A DNA stretch of 64,000 nt, from assembly GCF_004104055.1 (NCBI RefSeq), contig NZ_QOVJ01000005.1, positions 1-64,000 on the forward strand, given 5' to 3'. The DNA comes from Leeuwenhoekiella aestuarii. Its GTDB lineage: Bacteria > Bacteroidota > Bacteroidia > Flavobacteriales > Flavobacteriaceae. A program made the position numbers and the translations under genes. The notes under the pieces were generated by a model, which did not search any database, was not told the origin of the DNA, and worked only from the letters and a program-made list of their open reading frames with translations. Numbering within the stretch: position 1 is the first letter of the stretch; each line of letters opens with the position of its first letter. Shown in pieces: positions 1 to 8,368 of the stretch.

Positions 1-36
1 AACTGTAGTTCTGGTGAAACTATGGCAGCGAATTAA
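1..36 (+). CDS. possible 3' end of an upstream gene
   Basis: Reading frame 1 is open from the window edge to a TAA stop at 34-36, giving eleven residues that end in ETMAAN. A hairpin with a T-run follows about 45 bases later, which fits the end of a transcription unit. The fragment is too short to assign to any family, and chance cannot be excluded. Confidence 0.3.
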   Translation, partial: NCSSGETMAAN

Positions 37-80
37 AACGAGAGTTTTTTGAGTTTTTTTAAATTGTTTCTGGTGAAAAT

Positions 81-110
81 AGGGCGTCTACAAAAAACGG
101 CGCCCTTTTA
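81..110 (+). terminator. intrinsic terminator
   Basis: The arms AGGGCG (81-86) and CGCCCT (101-106) form a perfect 6-bp stem followed by T residues. It would end whatever transcript enters from the left edge, just before the gene at 133. Confidence 0.55.
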
Positions 111-132
111 CTATTAATCTAATTTTTCTTTA

Positions 133-981
133 ATGATTTTAATTGCTGAAAGTGGATCTACCAAATGTGACTGGCGGATAATTGATAAAACTAAATCAGT
201 CCTGCATCAATTTCAGACTTTGGGCATTAACCCTATGGTATTGGATTCTAGAGAACTTAAAAAGGTCTTAGAAAACGAAAAAGCATTAGCTAATAATAAG
301 GAGCAAATTGAAAAAATCTATTTTTTTGGTGCCGGTTGCGGAACGCCGGAGACCGACGAAAAACTAAAAAAGATTCTTCAAGATTTTTTCAGTCCTGATA
401 TCCAAATTCAGATAAGAGGTGATCTCGATGCTGCTGTAGAAGCAGCTACTACCCAATCCGGCATCGTTTGTATTTTAGGAACGGGATCTAACTGCTGCTT
501 TTTTGATGGAACCAAAATAATTCAGAAAAACCCTTCTTTAGGATATATGCTAGGCGACGAAGGTAGCGGAAACGCAATCGGTAAAGCTTTACTTAAAGCC
601 TATTTTAACCAGTTGATGCCTGTAACACTTCAAGCTAAATTTGAAACCACTTTTACTCCGCAATTGGAAGAGGTTTTGATACACTTATATCAGAGACCGT
701 TTCCCAATAAATATCTGGCAGGGTTTGCGAGATTTGCTATAGAAAACAGGAATGAGCCTTTTATAAACGTGATGTTAAACCATGAACTTAAAAAATTTAT
801 GGATAAGCAACTGTATGCCTATCAGAAAGAGCTCAAAAAATACCCTACGCACTTTATAGGATCTATAGCGTATTACACTCAAGATCTTATTATCGAGGAG
901 TTTAAAAATAGGGATTATCAGATAGGTATATTTATTAAAAGTCCTATAGATCAATTAACCCAGTCCATTATTCAGTATTAA
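133..981 (+). CDS. BadF/BadG/BcrA/BcrD-type ATPase, probable N-acetylglucosamine kinase-like protein
   Basis: The 282-residue protein has the ASKHA sugar-kinase layout. The phosphate-1 loop is ESGSTKCDW (residues 6-14), a GDLDAA segment near 97-102 carries the probable catalytic Asp, the phosphate-2 loop is GTGSN (about 116-120), and an adenosine-type GDEGSGNAIG follows at 141-150. Length and motif order match the BadF/BadG ATPase family, which includes eukaryote-type N-acetylglucosamine kinases; the substrate here is inferred. It probably recycles amino sugars in the cytoplasm. It is a single gene behind a terminator and ends convergently with the GH43 gene, sharing four bases at the stops. 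Confidence 0.8.
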   Translation: MILIAESGSTKCDWRIIDKTKSVLHQFQTLGINPMVLDSRELKKVLENEKALANNKEQIEKIYFFGAGCGTPETDEKLKKILQDFFSPDIQIQIRGDLDAAVEAATTQSGIVCILGTGSNCCFFDGTKIIQKNPSLGYMLGDEGSGNAIGKALLKAYFNQLMPVTLQAKFETTFTPQLEEVLIHLYQRPFPNKYLAGFARFAIENRNEPFINVMLNHELKKFMDKQLYAYQKELKKYPTHFIGSIAYYTQDLIIEEFKNRDYQIGIFIKSPIDQLTQSIIQY

Positions 982-1970
982 AAGGGAGCTATACCTGATG
1001 GTTTTACTTTTTTAAGAAGTCCGTCTTTAGTAAAGTTTAAACTATCAACACACAATTCTCGAAGCAAATCTGTAGATTCCGGTGAGTTTGCAGAATGCCT
1101 ATGATATAGGATATAATCCTGCCCTCCTTTCGAAAATACCGTATGGTGCCCAGGGCTATAGGTTATAGAATCTGAAGCCGTACTTAAAATAGGGCTTGTT
1201 TCAGCCTCCGTAAATGGACCAAATGGATTATCCCCTATTGCATAACGCACTTTGTAGGTGTCTTCAATCACTTTTCCGTCAGAATACATTAGGTAGTAGG
1301 TACCATTTCTTTTTATCATTACTGGAGCTTCAAAATAATTTTCTGGTGTAACATCCTTAATCTCTCCATCAAATGTGATCATATCTTCTTTGAGCTTAAC
1401 CACAAAACAATGACCGTTTACCCAATCTAGCCCAGAGCCCCAGTATAAATAAGCTTGTCCGTCATCATCAATAAATGCTTCCGCATCTATCATATGATAC
1501 TCTGGAAATAGATCTCGTGTAATCAGAGGTGTATTATCATCCTTTGCGTTTTTCCAAGGTCCTTCGGGGCTTTTAGCCACTCCTGCCCAGACTTCACTAC
1601 CTACAGAAACATACATATAGTAATTCCCATTTTTAGCTTTAACAACCGAAGGTGCCCAGACCATAGATCCGTTTGAAGTAGGACTTGTACAGGCTTCTTT
1701 AGTAGGCCAGTTCAATTCTTTTAATTCCCAACTCTTAAAATCTGAAGATTCTAAAAAAGCTAAATCGTCTTTTCCCCAAGGATCTTTAGTAGCGTATATG
1801 TAGAATTTGCCATCTTCCTGAATTATCGAAGGATCTGCATAATAGCCATCAAGGATGGGATTCGCAATTATAGCATCAGTGACAACTTGTGATTCTTTTT
1901 CTTCCTTTTTTTCAGTTTTACAACCAGCTAATATATTTGTGATCAGTAAAGCGATGATAATCTGCTTCAT
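978..1970 (-). CDS. glycoside hydrolase family 43 lipoprotein
   Basis: I place the start at the ATG at 1970 rather than the longer in-frame ATG at 2030, because MKQIIIALLITNILAGC is a clean lipoprotein signal peptide with lipobox LAGC; the upstream 20 residues would bury it. The mature protein has the five-bladed GH43 features: YYADPS with the catalytic base Asp near residue 46, MIDAEAF with the pKa-modulating Asp, and FEAPVMI with the acid Glu. Enzymes of this family cleave arabinose- or xylose-containing polysaccharides. It is probably anchored in the outer membrane or periplasm. No SusC/SusD pair is nearby, so this is not an obvious polysaccharide utilisation locus and the substrate is unknown. 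Confidence 0.85.
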   Translation of the reverse strand: MKQIIIALLITNILAGCKTEKKEEKESQVVTDAIIANPILDGYYADPSIIQEDGKFYIYATKDPWGKDDLAFLESSDFKSWELKELNWPTKEACTSPTSNGSMVWAPSVVKAKNGNYYMYVSVGSEVWAGVAKSPEGPWKNAKDDNTPLITRDLFPEYHMIDAEAFIDDDGQAYLYWGSGLDWVNGHCFVVKLKEDMITFDGEIKDVTPENYFEAPVMIKRNGTYYLMYSDGKVIEDTYKVRYAIGDNPFGPFTEAETSPILSTASDSITYSPGHHTVFSKGGQDYILYHRHSANSPESTDLLRELCVDSLNFTKDGLLKKVKPSGIAPF

Positions 1971-2130
1971 AAGAATTGAAATGATATTTTTTTCTAAAAA
2001 TAAATAAAAAGAATCTAATATGTAGTACATAATTTAAAAATGATCTCGTTAAGATTTTCAATCGCGATACGTATCCTTTTTTTAAACGCTTTTGATTAAT
2101 TACCTTTAAGCTTCACTCAGAATTAAAAAA

Positions 2131-2358
2131 ATGCTTCAGCTACAAATACCCAATCATAATGAGTTTAATATCTTAGAAGAACGTGTCAAAAATATGCTCA
2201 TTCCTTCTGAAATCAGCGTTGTTTCAACACTAGTATATCCTAAATTACAGGACCATAAACATATCACGGAAGGCTTAGAAGCTATTAATAAATATCTTGA
2301 CGAGCTTGAAAAATTCACAAAACAGTGGTACGCCTGTCGTTGCGATATGTTTCCGTAA
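2131..2358 (+). CDS. small hypothetical protein
   Basis: A 75-residue ORF with no signal peptide or membrane segment that I recognise. The sequence is mixed in composition, mildly acidic, predicted helical, and ends in a Cys pair within YACRCDMFP. It stands alone between two minus-strand genes and has its own upstream A-rich leader. Its amino-acid composition looks like a real protein rather than an antisense shadow, but I know no family for it. Confidence 0.5.
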   Translation: MLQLQIPNHNEFNILEERVKNMLIPSEISVVSTLVYPKLQDHKHITEGLEAINKYLDELEKFTKQWYACRCDMFP

Positions 2359-2510
2359 GGAAGACAATTAAAACTTATTTTTACATTTAATTTTTATACT
2401 AAAGGCTTTATAAATCTGCCCAAACTATACTCTTCTTTTCGCTCAGTAATTCTGGTTCAAAACGATAAACAACCGCGAACTATTAATAACAAATTCAAGA
2501 AAGCTGAAAC

Positions 2511-4415
2511 TTAGTCTTTTTTGAATGATATCCTAAATTCTGTTCCTTTTCCCGGGTTACTTTTGATATCTAATTTAGCTTCATTAAGCTCTAAAAATTG
2601 CTTAACCATCATAAGGCCAAGCCCAGTACCAGTTTCCATACCCGTACCTAACTTAGATAGAACCTGATCTTGCGACAACTTTAATTCTTCAATCTTTTCT
2701 TTTGAGATACCGGTCCCTTGATCAATAATGATAAGGGTAACAAAATTTTCATCTACAAGATATTTTATAAAAATATCCTTACCGCTGTAAGAGAATTTCA
2801 GCGCATTTGAGATCAAATTGTGTAAAATCACAGATAAATGTCCCTTATCAACTTTTATTTTAGGTATAGACTCTGGTTGTTCAACGTTAATTTTTATGTC
2901 TTTAAAGTTTGCTCCTGCTTTATAAATTTCTATGACTGTCAACACGCTAGGGTGTAAATCTACCATAACGGGATTTACCAAAACTCCGTCTAATTGTGAA
3001 TGAGACCACTGTAATAAATTGTCTATCATAACTAAAGTCGCATTGACCTGTTCTTTCAACTTACTGTTAAGAATTTTAAAATCCTCCGGACTTATCATCT
3101 CAGATTCATTCATAGCTAGTAACTGTTGAATGGAAAGTATGGGAGATCTTAAATCGTGAGATATTATCGCAAAAAGTTTATCCTTATTTGCATTAAGACT
3201 ATCTAAAGCTATGTTGCGCTTGAGAATGATCTCGTGGTTTCGTTCAATAACTTCATTCTTTTGACGTAATTCTTCAGAAAAAACTTCTTTCTGCCTTGAG
3301 TTTTTCCAAATTAGAAAAAGGATTACTACAAGTAGAATCGTCAAGATTATAACTCCAAAAAGTTGTAATCGTGTAAGTACAAGTTCTTTTTCTTTTAAAA
3401 TGACCTCATCATTTAGTCGCTTATTTTCTAACTCTTTTTCTTCAAGATGCATAATATTAACCTGCTGTGCTGTTTTTATATTATATAGCGAATCCCTGTA
3501 TTTTTGGTTTAAACTGAGCGCTTCAAATGCCGCTTCCAGATCATTTTGAGCTTTGTAAATATTTGATAGTATTGCCGTATTTCTTTCTAAATCCCATATT
3601 GATTCTGAGCCTTTAGCAAAGGCTACAGCTCGCAGAGCATATTTTTCCGCAAGATTTATTTCCCCAAGTTTTAGGTAAGCTTGAGCTACCCCGGCATAAG
3701 CGTAAGATTTCTCCCAATCATTAGCATTAATGCTATCTTTTATAACCTCCTGATGATAGTTTAAAGCTTTAGAATACTTATTTTGTTGAAATGCAACCTC
3801 TCCAGATTTATTGTAATAGTGATGTTTAATCCCGGTTAGATCATAACGCTTTGCGACTACAAAAGCCTTATTGAGTACTTTTTCTGCATTCGCATAATCA
3901 TTCAATTCCAAATAAGAAATCCCCTGATTTATATACGCGGAGGCCGTCAATTGAGGTTTTTCAATTTTTTCATAAATGCGTAAAACTTGCTCGAATATCT
4001 TTAGCGCCTCAGTATGTCTATCTATCGCTTGAACTACTAATCCCTGCCCTTTCAAGGATTTAGCAATACCTTCATCATTATTTGACTTTCTGTATAAATC
4101 TAAAGCATCTAAAAAATGTGTAAGAGAATCATCGTACTCACCTTTGATATAATAGATCCATCCAGCAGCATATAAAACTTCAGCAGTTAGCGAAGAATCG
4201 TTTAGCTCAAGAGATTCCTTATAAGCCTTACTTAATAATTCTAAAGCCCCAGAATAATCGTTGTATACGAGCTCTTTTGATTCTTCTATTTGTTTATAAA
4301 TAAGTTCTCGATCAATGTTTTGCCGAAAAATGTTTGCGGAAAGAGAAGTAGAAATACTGAATGCAAGAAAGAAAAAAACTAAGGTGTATTTCTTTTTAGC
4401 CATTCTAAACTTCAT
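2511..4415 (-). CDS. tetratricopeptide-repeat sensor histidine kinase
   Basis: The 634-residue protein starts with a signal peptide or membrane anchor (residues 8-27), followed by TPR-like helical repeats to about 310 (for example AGWIYYIKGEYDDSLTHF). A coiled stretch leads to a transmembrane helix at about 352-370, then a HisKA domain with the phospho-acceptor His at 420 in ISHDLRSP. The ATPase has an N box HNLISNALKFS, G1 DQGTGI and G2 GTGLGL. The layout is a periplasmic TPR sensor with a cytoplasmic kinase. No response regulator gene lies beside it, so it is an orphan kinase; the signal is unknown. A second ATG at residue 5 is equally plausible as the start. Confidence 0.9.
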   Translation of the reverse strand: MKFRMAKKKYTLVFFFLAFSISTSLSANIFRQNIDRELIYKQIEESKELVYNDYSGALELLSKAYKESLELNDSSLTAEVLYAAGWIYYIKGEYDDSLTHFLDALDLYRKSNNDEGIAKSLKGQGLVVQAIDRHTEALKIFEQVLRIYEKIEKPQLTASAYINQGISYLELNDYANAEKVLNKAFVVAKRYDLTGIKHHYYNKSGEVAFQQNKYSKALNYHQEVIKDSINANDWEKSYAYAGVAQAYLKLGEINLAEKYALRAVAFAKGSESIWDLERNTAILSNIYKAQNDLEAAFEALSLNQKYRDSLYNIKTAQQVNIMHLEEKELENKRLNDEVILKEKELVLTRLQLFGVIILTILLVVILFLIWKNSRQKEVFSEELRQKNEVIERNHEIILKRNIALDSLNANKDKLFAIISHDLRSPILSIQQLLAMNESEMISPEDFKILNSKLKEQVNATLVMIDNLLQWSHSQLDGVLVNPVMVDLHPSVLTVIEIYKAGANFKDIKINVEQPESIPKIKVDKGHLSVILHNLISNALKFSYSGKDIFIKYLVDENFVTLIIIDQGTGISKEKIEELKLSQDQVLSKLGTGMETGTGLGLMMVKQFLELNEAKLDIKSNPGKGTEFRISFKKD

Positions 4416-4526
4416 TTGTTATATTTATGTTAAAGCTAAAAAAATAAATTACTGTACAAAAAATTCTATTGATTTTATACCAAATCCCTAGCCGCTTATT
4501 TTGTAATTTTATATAAAATGTTTGTT

Positions 4527-4985
4527 ATGAAAACTCCACCTCGCCTCGAACAGGCAATAAATAAACTCTACTTAGCTTTTCACAGCGATTCTCTCAATCC
4601 TGAATGTTGTAAGAGTTGTGCTGTGGGTAACATTCTAAACAATACAGATATCTGGAAACATCTTACAGATGGTCATGGTTCTTTAAAACTCTCCTACGTA
4701 GGCAAGGTAAATGAAGCGCTTGGTAAGAAATTAAATGGCTATACTCCATTTGAGTTGCTTCAAATTGAATCTGCATTTTTAAAAGGCTGTGGCTATACAC
4801 TCCCCTTATCCCACAAAACAAATAAGCTTGTTGACCGCAATTCTAAAGAAGTTATGTTTAATGGAATGTGCGAAGCGGTTGCTGTACTGTGCAAGTTAGA
4901 CGGAATATCTAATGTGATGGATTATTCTAGATTATTTGAGTTTGAAGACAACCAACCCGTCAATGAATTAGCTTACACATATTAA
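4527..4985 (+). CDS. conserved flavobacterial Cys-rich protein of unknown function
   Basis: I favour the ATG at 4527 (MKTPPRLEQAI) over the ATG at 4518, because relatives I recall begin with this stretch and the earlier ATG lies close behind a possible -7 box. The protein has about 152 residues, is soluble, and carries a cluster ECCKSCAVGN around residues 24-33 plus later cysteines (KGCGYTL, GMCEAV, VLCKLDG). From memory, relatives are often labelled as a Na-translocating NADH-quinone reductase subunit F. Nothing here supports that: there is no 2Fe-2S ferredoxin domain and no FAD/NAD domain. The Cys cluster could bind metal; this is inference. Confidence 0.75.
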   Translation: MKTPPRLEQAINKLYLAFHSDSLNPECCKSCAVGNILNNTDIWKHLTDGHGSLKLSYVGKVNEALGKKLNGYTPFELLQIESAFLKGCGYTLPLSHKTNKLVDRNSKEVMFNGMCEAVAVLCKLDGISNVMDYSRLFEFEDNQPVNELAYTY

Positions 4986-5026
4986 AATAACAAGAATTCA
5001 TTTACTTAAGTTCTGAAAAGAACTTT

Positions 5027-5034
5027 TATCTTTG
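5027..5034 (+). promoter_or_regulatory. -7 promoter box for the thi riboswitch transcript
   Basis: TATCTTTG matches the Bacteroidota -7 consensus TAnnTTTG exactly and lies about 10 bases before the first conserved riboswitch base, the right distance for transcription to begin at the aptamer. No clear -33 TTTG element is visible. Confidence 0.55.
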
Positions 5035-5043
5035 ATTTGGCTT

Positions 5044-5120
5044 TAGGGGTATTCTAATTTTTTAGAATTGAGACAGTCCCTTTGAACCTGTATGGTTAAC
5101 ACCGGCGTAGGGAAAAGTAT
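5044..5120 (+). ncRNA. TPP riboswitch (THI element)
   Basis: The core elements are in the expected order: AGGGGT (5045-5050), TGAGA followed by CAGTCCCTTTGAACCTG, then GGTTAACACC and GCGTAGGGAA (5105-5114). These match the THI-box consensus for thiamin pyrophosphate binding. The paired element between the GGGGT and TGAGA parts is a short AT-rich hairpin. It precedes thiM by about 60 bases, a stretch with a small TTCC/GGAA hairpin at 5131-5146 but no strong terminator, so control of translation initiation is more likely than attenuation. It should repress the downstream operon when TPP is plentiful. Confidence 0.93.
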
Positions 5121-5180
5121 TGTATTTAACTTCCTTTTTAGAGGAACTCTTTAGCCGTATCATTTTAAAAATTATACTTA

Positions 5181-5975
5181 ATGAAAGAGTTACTCTATTC
5201 ACACATATTAACAGTTAGAAAACAAGCACCATTAGTGCAAAACATTACTAATTATGTAGTGATGAATAATACTGCTAATGCATTATTAGCTGTTGGCGCA
5301 TCACCTATCATGGCGCACGCGCACCCTGAAATGGCTGCAATGCAAAAAATATGCAATGCACTGGTTATCAACATAGGCACACTAGATGAATACTGGGTAG
5401 AATCTATGCTCATCGCTGCTACTGAAGCAAACCATAATAACAAACCCTGGATACTAGATCCTGTAGGTGCAGGAGCAACTCCTTATCGCGACGAAGTTTT
5501 AAGCAGACTTATTGAACTGAAACCTGCAGCAATTCGCGGAAATGCTTCTGAAATACAAGCTTTAGCTAAGCTGAATAAAACACAAACAAAAGGTGTAGAC
5601 AGTACATCAGCCAGTACCGAAGCAGTGCATGCAGGGCAAATTCTAAATAAAACTTACGGAGCCATTATTGTGATTTCTGGAGAAACCGATATTATTATTG
5701 ATGGAGATCAACAGGTTAAAATTCATAATGGAAATGCCTTAATGACAAAAATAACAGGAATGGGCTGCTCAGCAACGGCTATCCTCGCAGCTTTTATAGG
5801 AGTTATACCTAACGAAACGGAAGCTGCTGTTGCTGCTACAGCTTTGATGAGTGTTTCTGGAGAATTAGCTGCTAAATCCAGTAACGGGCCGGGTAGTCTT
5901 CAGGTGAATATTCTAGATAAATTGCATTCAATAAAAGAACAGGAGTTTGAGGAAACCTTAAAATTTTCAATTTAA
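5181..5975 (+). CDS. thiM: hydroxyethylthiazole kinase
   Basis: ThiM phosphorylates the thiazole alcohol (HET) for thiamin salvage. The 264-residue length is standard. The N-terminal PLVQNITNYVVMNNTAN, the DPVGAGAT segment and the C-terminal anion-hole motif GMGCSA with its catalytic Cys are all present. It is the first gene under the TPP riboswitch, and thiE starts at the base after its stop. Together with thiE, thiD and tenA it forms a salvage operon; the de novo genes thiC, thiG and thiS are not in the window. Confidence 0.96.
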   Translation: MKELLYSHILTVRKQAPLVQNITNYVVMNNTANALLAVGASPIMAHAHPEMAAMQKICNALVINIGTLDEYWVESMLIAATEANHNNKPWILDPVGAGATPYRDEVLSRLIELKPAAIRGNASEIQALAKLNKTQTKGVDSTSASTEAVHAGQILNKTYGAIIVISGETDIIIDGDQQVKIHNGNALMTKITGMGCSATAILAAFIGVIPNETEAAVAATALMSVSGELAAKSSNGPGSLQVNILDKLHSIKEQEFEETLKFSI

Positions 5976-6641
5976 ATGAACGTAAAATCTTTTCCTTATC
6001 GTTTATATCTTGTGATTTCTGAAGAAGCTTGTCCCCATTATGACTTTATAAAAGTAGCTGAAGAAGCTATAAAAGGTGGGGTTGATATTATTCAGCTCCG
6101 CGAAAAAAAAGACGCTTCATCACAGTTTCTAAAGAAAGCGGTAGAGCTGAAAAAGGTTTTAGATCGCTATCAGATTCCGTTAATAATTAATGATAATCTT
6201 GAGGTTGCTATAAAAAGTGGTGCAGCAGGAATTCACGTAGGAAATACAGACCTAACTCCTACTGAAATTAGAAAGCAATGGCCTCAATGTGAGATTTTAG
6301 GCTACTCTATTGAATATCTGGAACAACTATATAATGAGCAAACCTATTCTTCAGATTATTTAGGAATCAGTCCGGTTTACAATACTGATACTAAAACCAA
6401 CACCGTAACAACTTGGGGGATCGATGGAGTTCAAAGTATATGTTCAAAAACAGAAAAACCGCTGGTAGCAATAGGAAATATGAAAGCTTCAAATGCTAAA
6501 AAAGTAGTTGAAGCTGGTGCAGATTGTATCGCGGTGGTTTCGGCTATTTGTAGCGATTCAAATCCGCTTAAGGCTGCACAACTACTCAAGCAGGAAATTG
6601 ATCAAGGAATTAATAATAGAGCTGCAACTCATAAAATTTAA
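5976..6641 (+). CDS. thiE: thiamine-phosphate synthase
   Basis: ThiE joins HMP-pyrophosphate to HET-phosphate to give thiamin phosphate. The 221-residue TIM-barrel shows DIIQLREK near residue 37, the LIINDNLEVA strand, the GIHVGNTDL loop, and the C-terminal phosphate-binding LVAIGNM and GADCIAVVSAI. It follows thiM with no intergenic base and is three bases from thiD, so translation is probably coupled. All expected pyrophosphate-binding elements are present in a slightly divergent form. Confidence 0.95.
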   Translation: MNVKSFPYRLYLVISEEACPHYDFIKVAEEAIKGGVDIIQLREKKDASSQFLKKAVELKKVLDRYQIPLIINDNLEVAIKSGAAGIHVGNTDLTPTEIRKQWPQCEILGYSIEYLEQLYNEQTYSSDYLGISPVYNTDTKTNTVTTWGIDGVQSICSKTEKPLVAIGNMKASNAKKVVEAGADCIAVVSAICSDSNPLKAAQLLKQEIDQGINNRAATHKI

Positions 6642-6644
6642 TTT

Positions 6645-7478
6645 ATGAGTATTTATAAATACCCATCTGTTTTAAGTATTGCGGGTTTTGATGGAAGCGG
6701 TGGTGCTGGTATACAGGCAGATCTTAAAACAATATCTGCATTAGGTTGCTATGCAACTACGGTACTCACAGCTCTTCCGGTTCAAAATACACAAGGCGTT
6801 CAATCTATTTTCTCAATTCCTACTGATGTCGTTAAAGAACAGCTGGATTCTATTTTTGACGATATTATCCCTTCCGCAATAAAAATAGGAATGGTTCATA
6901 CTCCACAATTGGTAACTACTATTGCCGAAAAATTAAAGAAACTTCAAAATATTCCGGTTGTTTTTGACCCGGTAATGGTGGCTACAAGTGGTCATAAACT
7001 TATTGAAAACCCTACTATTAAAAAGCTGGTTGACGATTTATTTCCTTTAGCATCGGTCATTACTCCTAATATGGATGAAGCTGCTATTCTGGCTAAAATG
7101 AATGTTGGAAATCTAAAGGATATGCGCGAGGCCGGCCAAAAGATCATGGAGTTAGGTTGTACATCTGTTCTATTAAAAGGCGGACATTTAAAAACCAATG
7201 TTCTCACCTCTCTATATTTTGACACTTCTGGAAACATTCACGAGTTTGAGTTTGAAAAATTTGAAACCCAAAATATGCATGGTTCAGGATGTACACTTTC
7301 TTCAGCAATTGCTTCTTATATCGCTCAAGGAAAATCTTTATTAGAAGCCGTAAAGCTTGGTCAAGATTATGTGCATCAGGCTATTTTTCATTCAAAAGAT
7401 GTGAAAATAGGTAAAGGCAACGGACCGTTAAATCACTTTTTTAATCCTCAAAAGCTTATTAAAAATGAAATGGAGTGA
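6645..7478 (+). CDS. thiD: hydroxymethylpyrimidine/phosphomethylpyrimidine kinase
   Basis: ThiD phosphorylates HMP twice to HMP-pyrophosphate. The 277-residue ribokinase-fold protein has the N-terminal IAGFDGSGGAGIQADLKT, the DPVMVATSGHKL segment, VLLKGGH, and the catalytic GSGCTLSSAIA. It supplies ThiE directly upstream in the operon. Its last 14 bases overlap the start of tenA, a further sign of co-translation. Confidence 0.96.
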   Translation: MSIYKYPSVLSIAGFDGSGGAGIQADLKTISALGCYATTVLTALPVQNTQGVQSIFSIPTDVVKEQLDSIFDDIIPSAIKIGMVHTPQLVTTIAEKLKKLQNIPVVFDPVMVATSGHKLIENPTIKKLVDDLFPLASVITPNMDEAAILAKMNVGNLKDMREAGQKIMELGCTSVLLKGGHLKTNVLTSLYFDTSGNIHEFEFEKFETQNMHGSGCTLSSAIASYIAQGKSLLEAVKLGQDYVHQAIFHSKDVKIGKGNGPLNHFFNPQKLIKNEME

Positions 7479-8118
7479 AACCACCTGGCGCCGTATTCAA
7501 CCCATATATTCTAAAATTTTAGATATGCCGTTTATTAAACAATTGACTGACGGCAGTCTCCCTTTGGAGCAATTTCAATATTATATCAGACAAGATTCTG
7601 CCTATCTTGAAAACTTCGGAAGAGCTTTATCTCTTATCGCTGCAAGAGCTCACGAAGTCGAAGACATACTTAGCTTTAGCCGTTTTGCAGAAGGCGCAAT
7701 TGTAGTAGAAAATGCATTGCACGAATCGTTTTTTAAAGAATATAATATTGAGAAAAATACTGAAATAAGTCCGGTAACGCATCATTACACGCATTACTTA
7801 AAAAGTACCGCTGCTCTTGATCAGGTAGAAGTAGCAATGGCAGCCGTCCTCCCCTGCTTTTGGATCTATAAAGCTGTTGGTGATGTTATTTATAACAATC
7901 AGAGTGACCTAGAAAACCCGTATAAAAAATGGATTGAAACTTATTCTGGAGAAGAATTTGAAATCCTAGTCAATCAAGCAATCAACACTTGTGACCGTGT
8001 AGCAGCAACTTGTACCACTGCGCAACAAGAACGCATGCACGAAGCTTTTTTAGCAGCAACTAAACTAGAATTTATGTTTTGGGACAGTGCTTCAAACTTA
8101 AGGAAATGGCCTTTCTAA
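7465..8118 (+). CDS. tenA: aminopyrimidine aminohydrolase / thiaminase II
   Basis: TenA-family enzymes hydrolyse aminopyrimidine breakdown products of thiamin to HMP for re-use. The 217-residue all-helical protein keeps PFIKQLTDGSLP, YIRQDSAYLENFGRAL, the active-site Cys in VLPCFWIYKAVG, and the late Glu in LEFMFWDSA. It overlaps thiD by 14 bases and is the last gene of the riboswitch operon. With ThiD, ThiE and ThiM it lets the cell rebuild thiamin from degraded vitamin in the environment. Confidence 0.93.
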   Translation: MKWSETTWRRIQPIYSKILDMPFIKQLTDGSLPLEQFQYYIRQDSAYLENFGRALSLIAARAHEVEDILSFSRFAEGAIVVENALHESFFKEYNIEKNTEISPVTHHYTHYLKSTAALDQVEVAMAAVLPCFWIYKAVGDVIYNNQSDLENPYKKWIETYSGEEFEILVNQAINTCDRVAATCTTAQQERMHEAFLAATKLEFMFWDSASNLRKWPF

Positions 8119-8279
8119 AATTTTTAAACGTTAATTTTACATTAATTCAAAAATACTTGTAACACTTCAAAAATACTATCGTCTATTATAATAGTAGCGT
8201 TTGAAAAAATGTTTTCATTTATTTATTTGGATTAGCCGCCTTCAATAGTGAAAAATTCAACGTTAAATTATATACATTT

Positions 8280-8312
8280 AAATCCTTGAGCATTTGCTCA
8301 GGGATTTTTTAT
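8280..8312 (+). terminator. intrinsic terminator downstream of tenA
   Basis: A stem of 11 pairs with one G-T wobble (AATCCTTGAGC against GCTCAGGGATT) is followed by TTTTT. It lies 160 bases after tenA, farther than usual, so a separate short transcript may end here. Confidence 0.75.
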
Positions 8313-8368
8313 TTCAAAAAAAATACACAAACTTCTTAAATTCAGTAATTTAGATTTAAAAAAATCTT

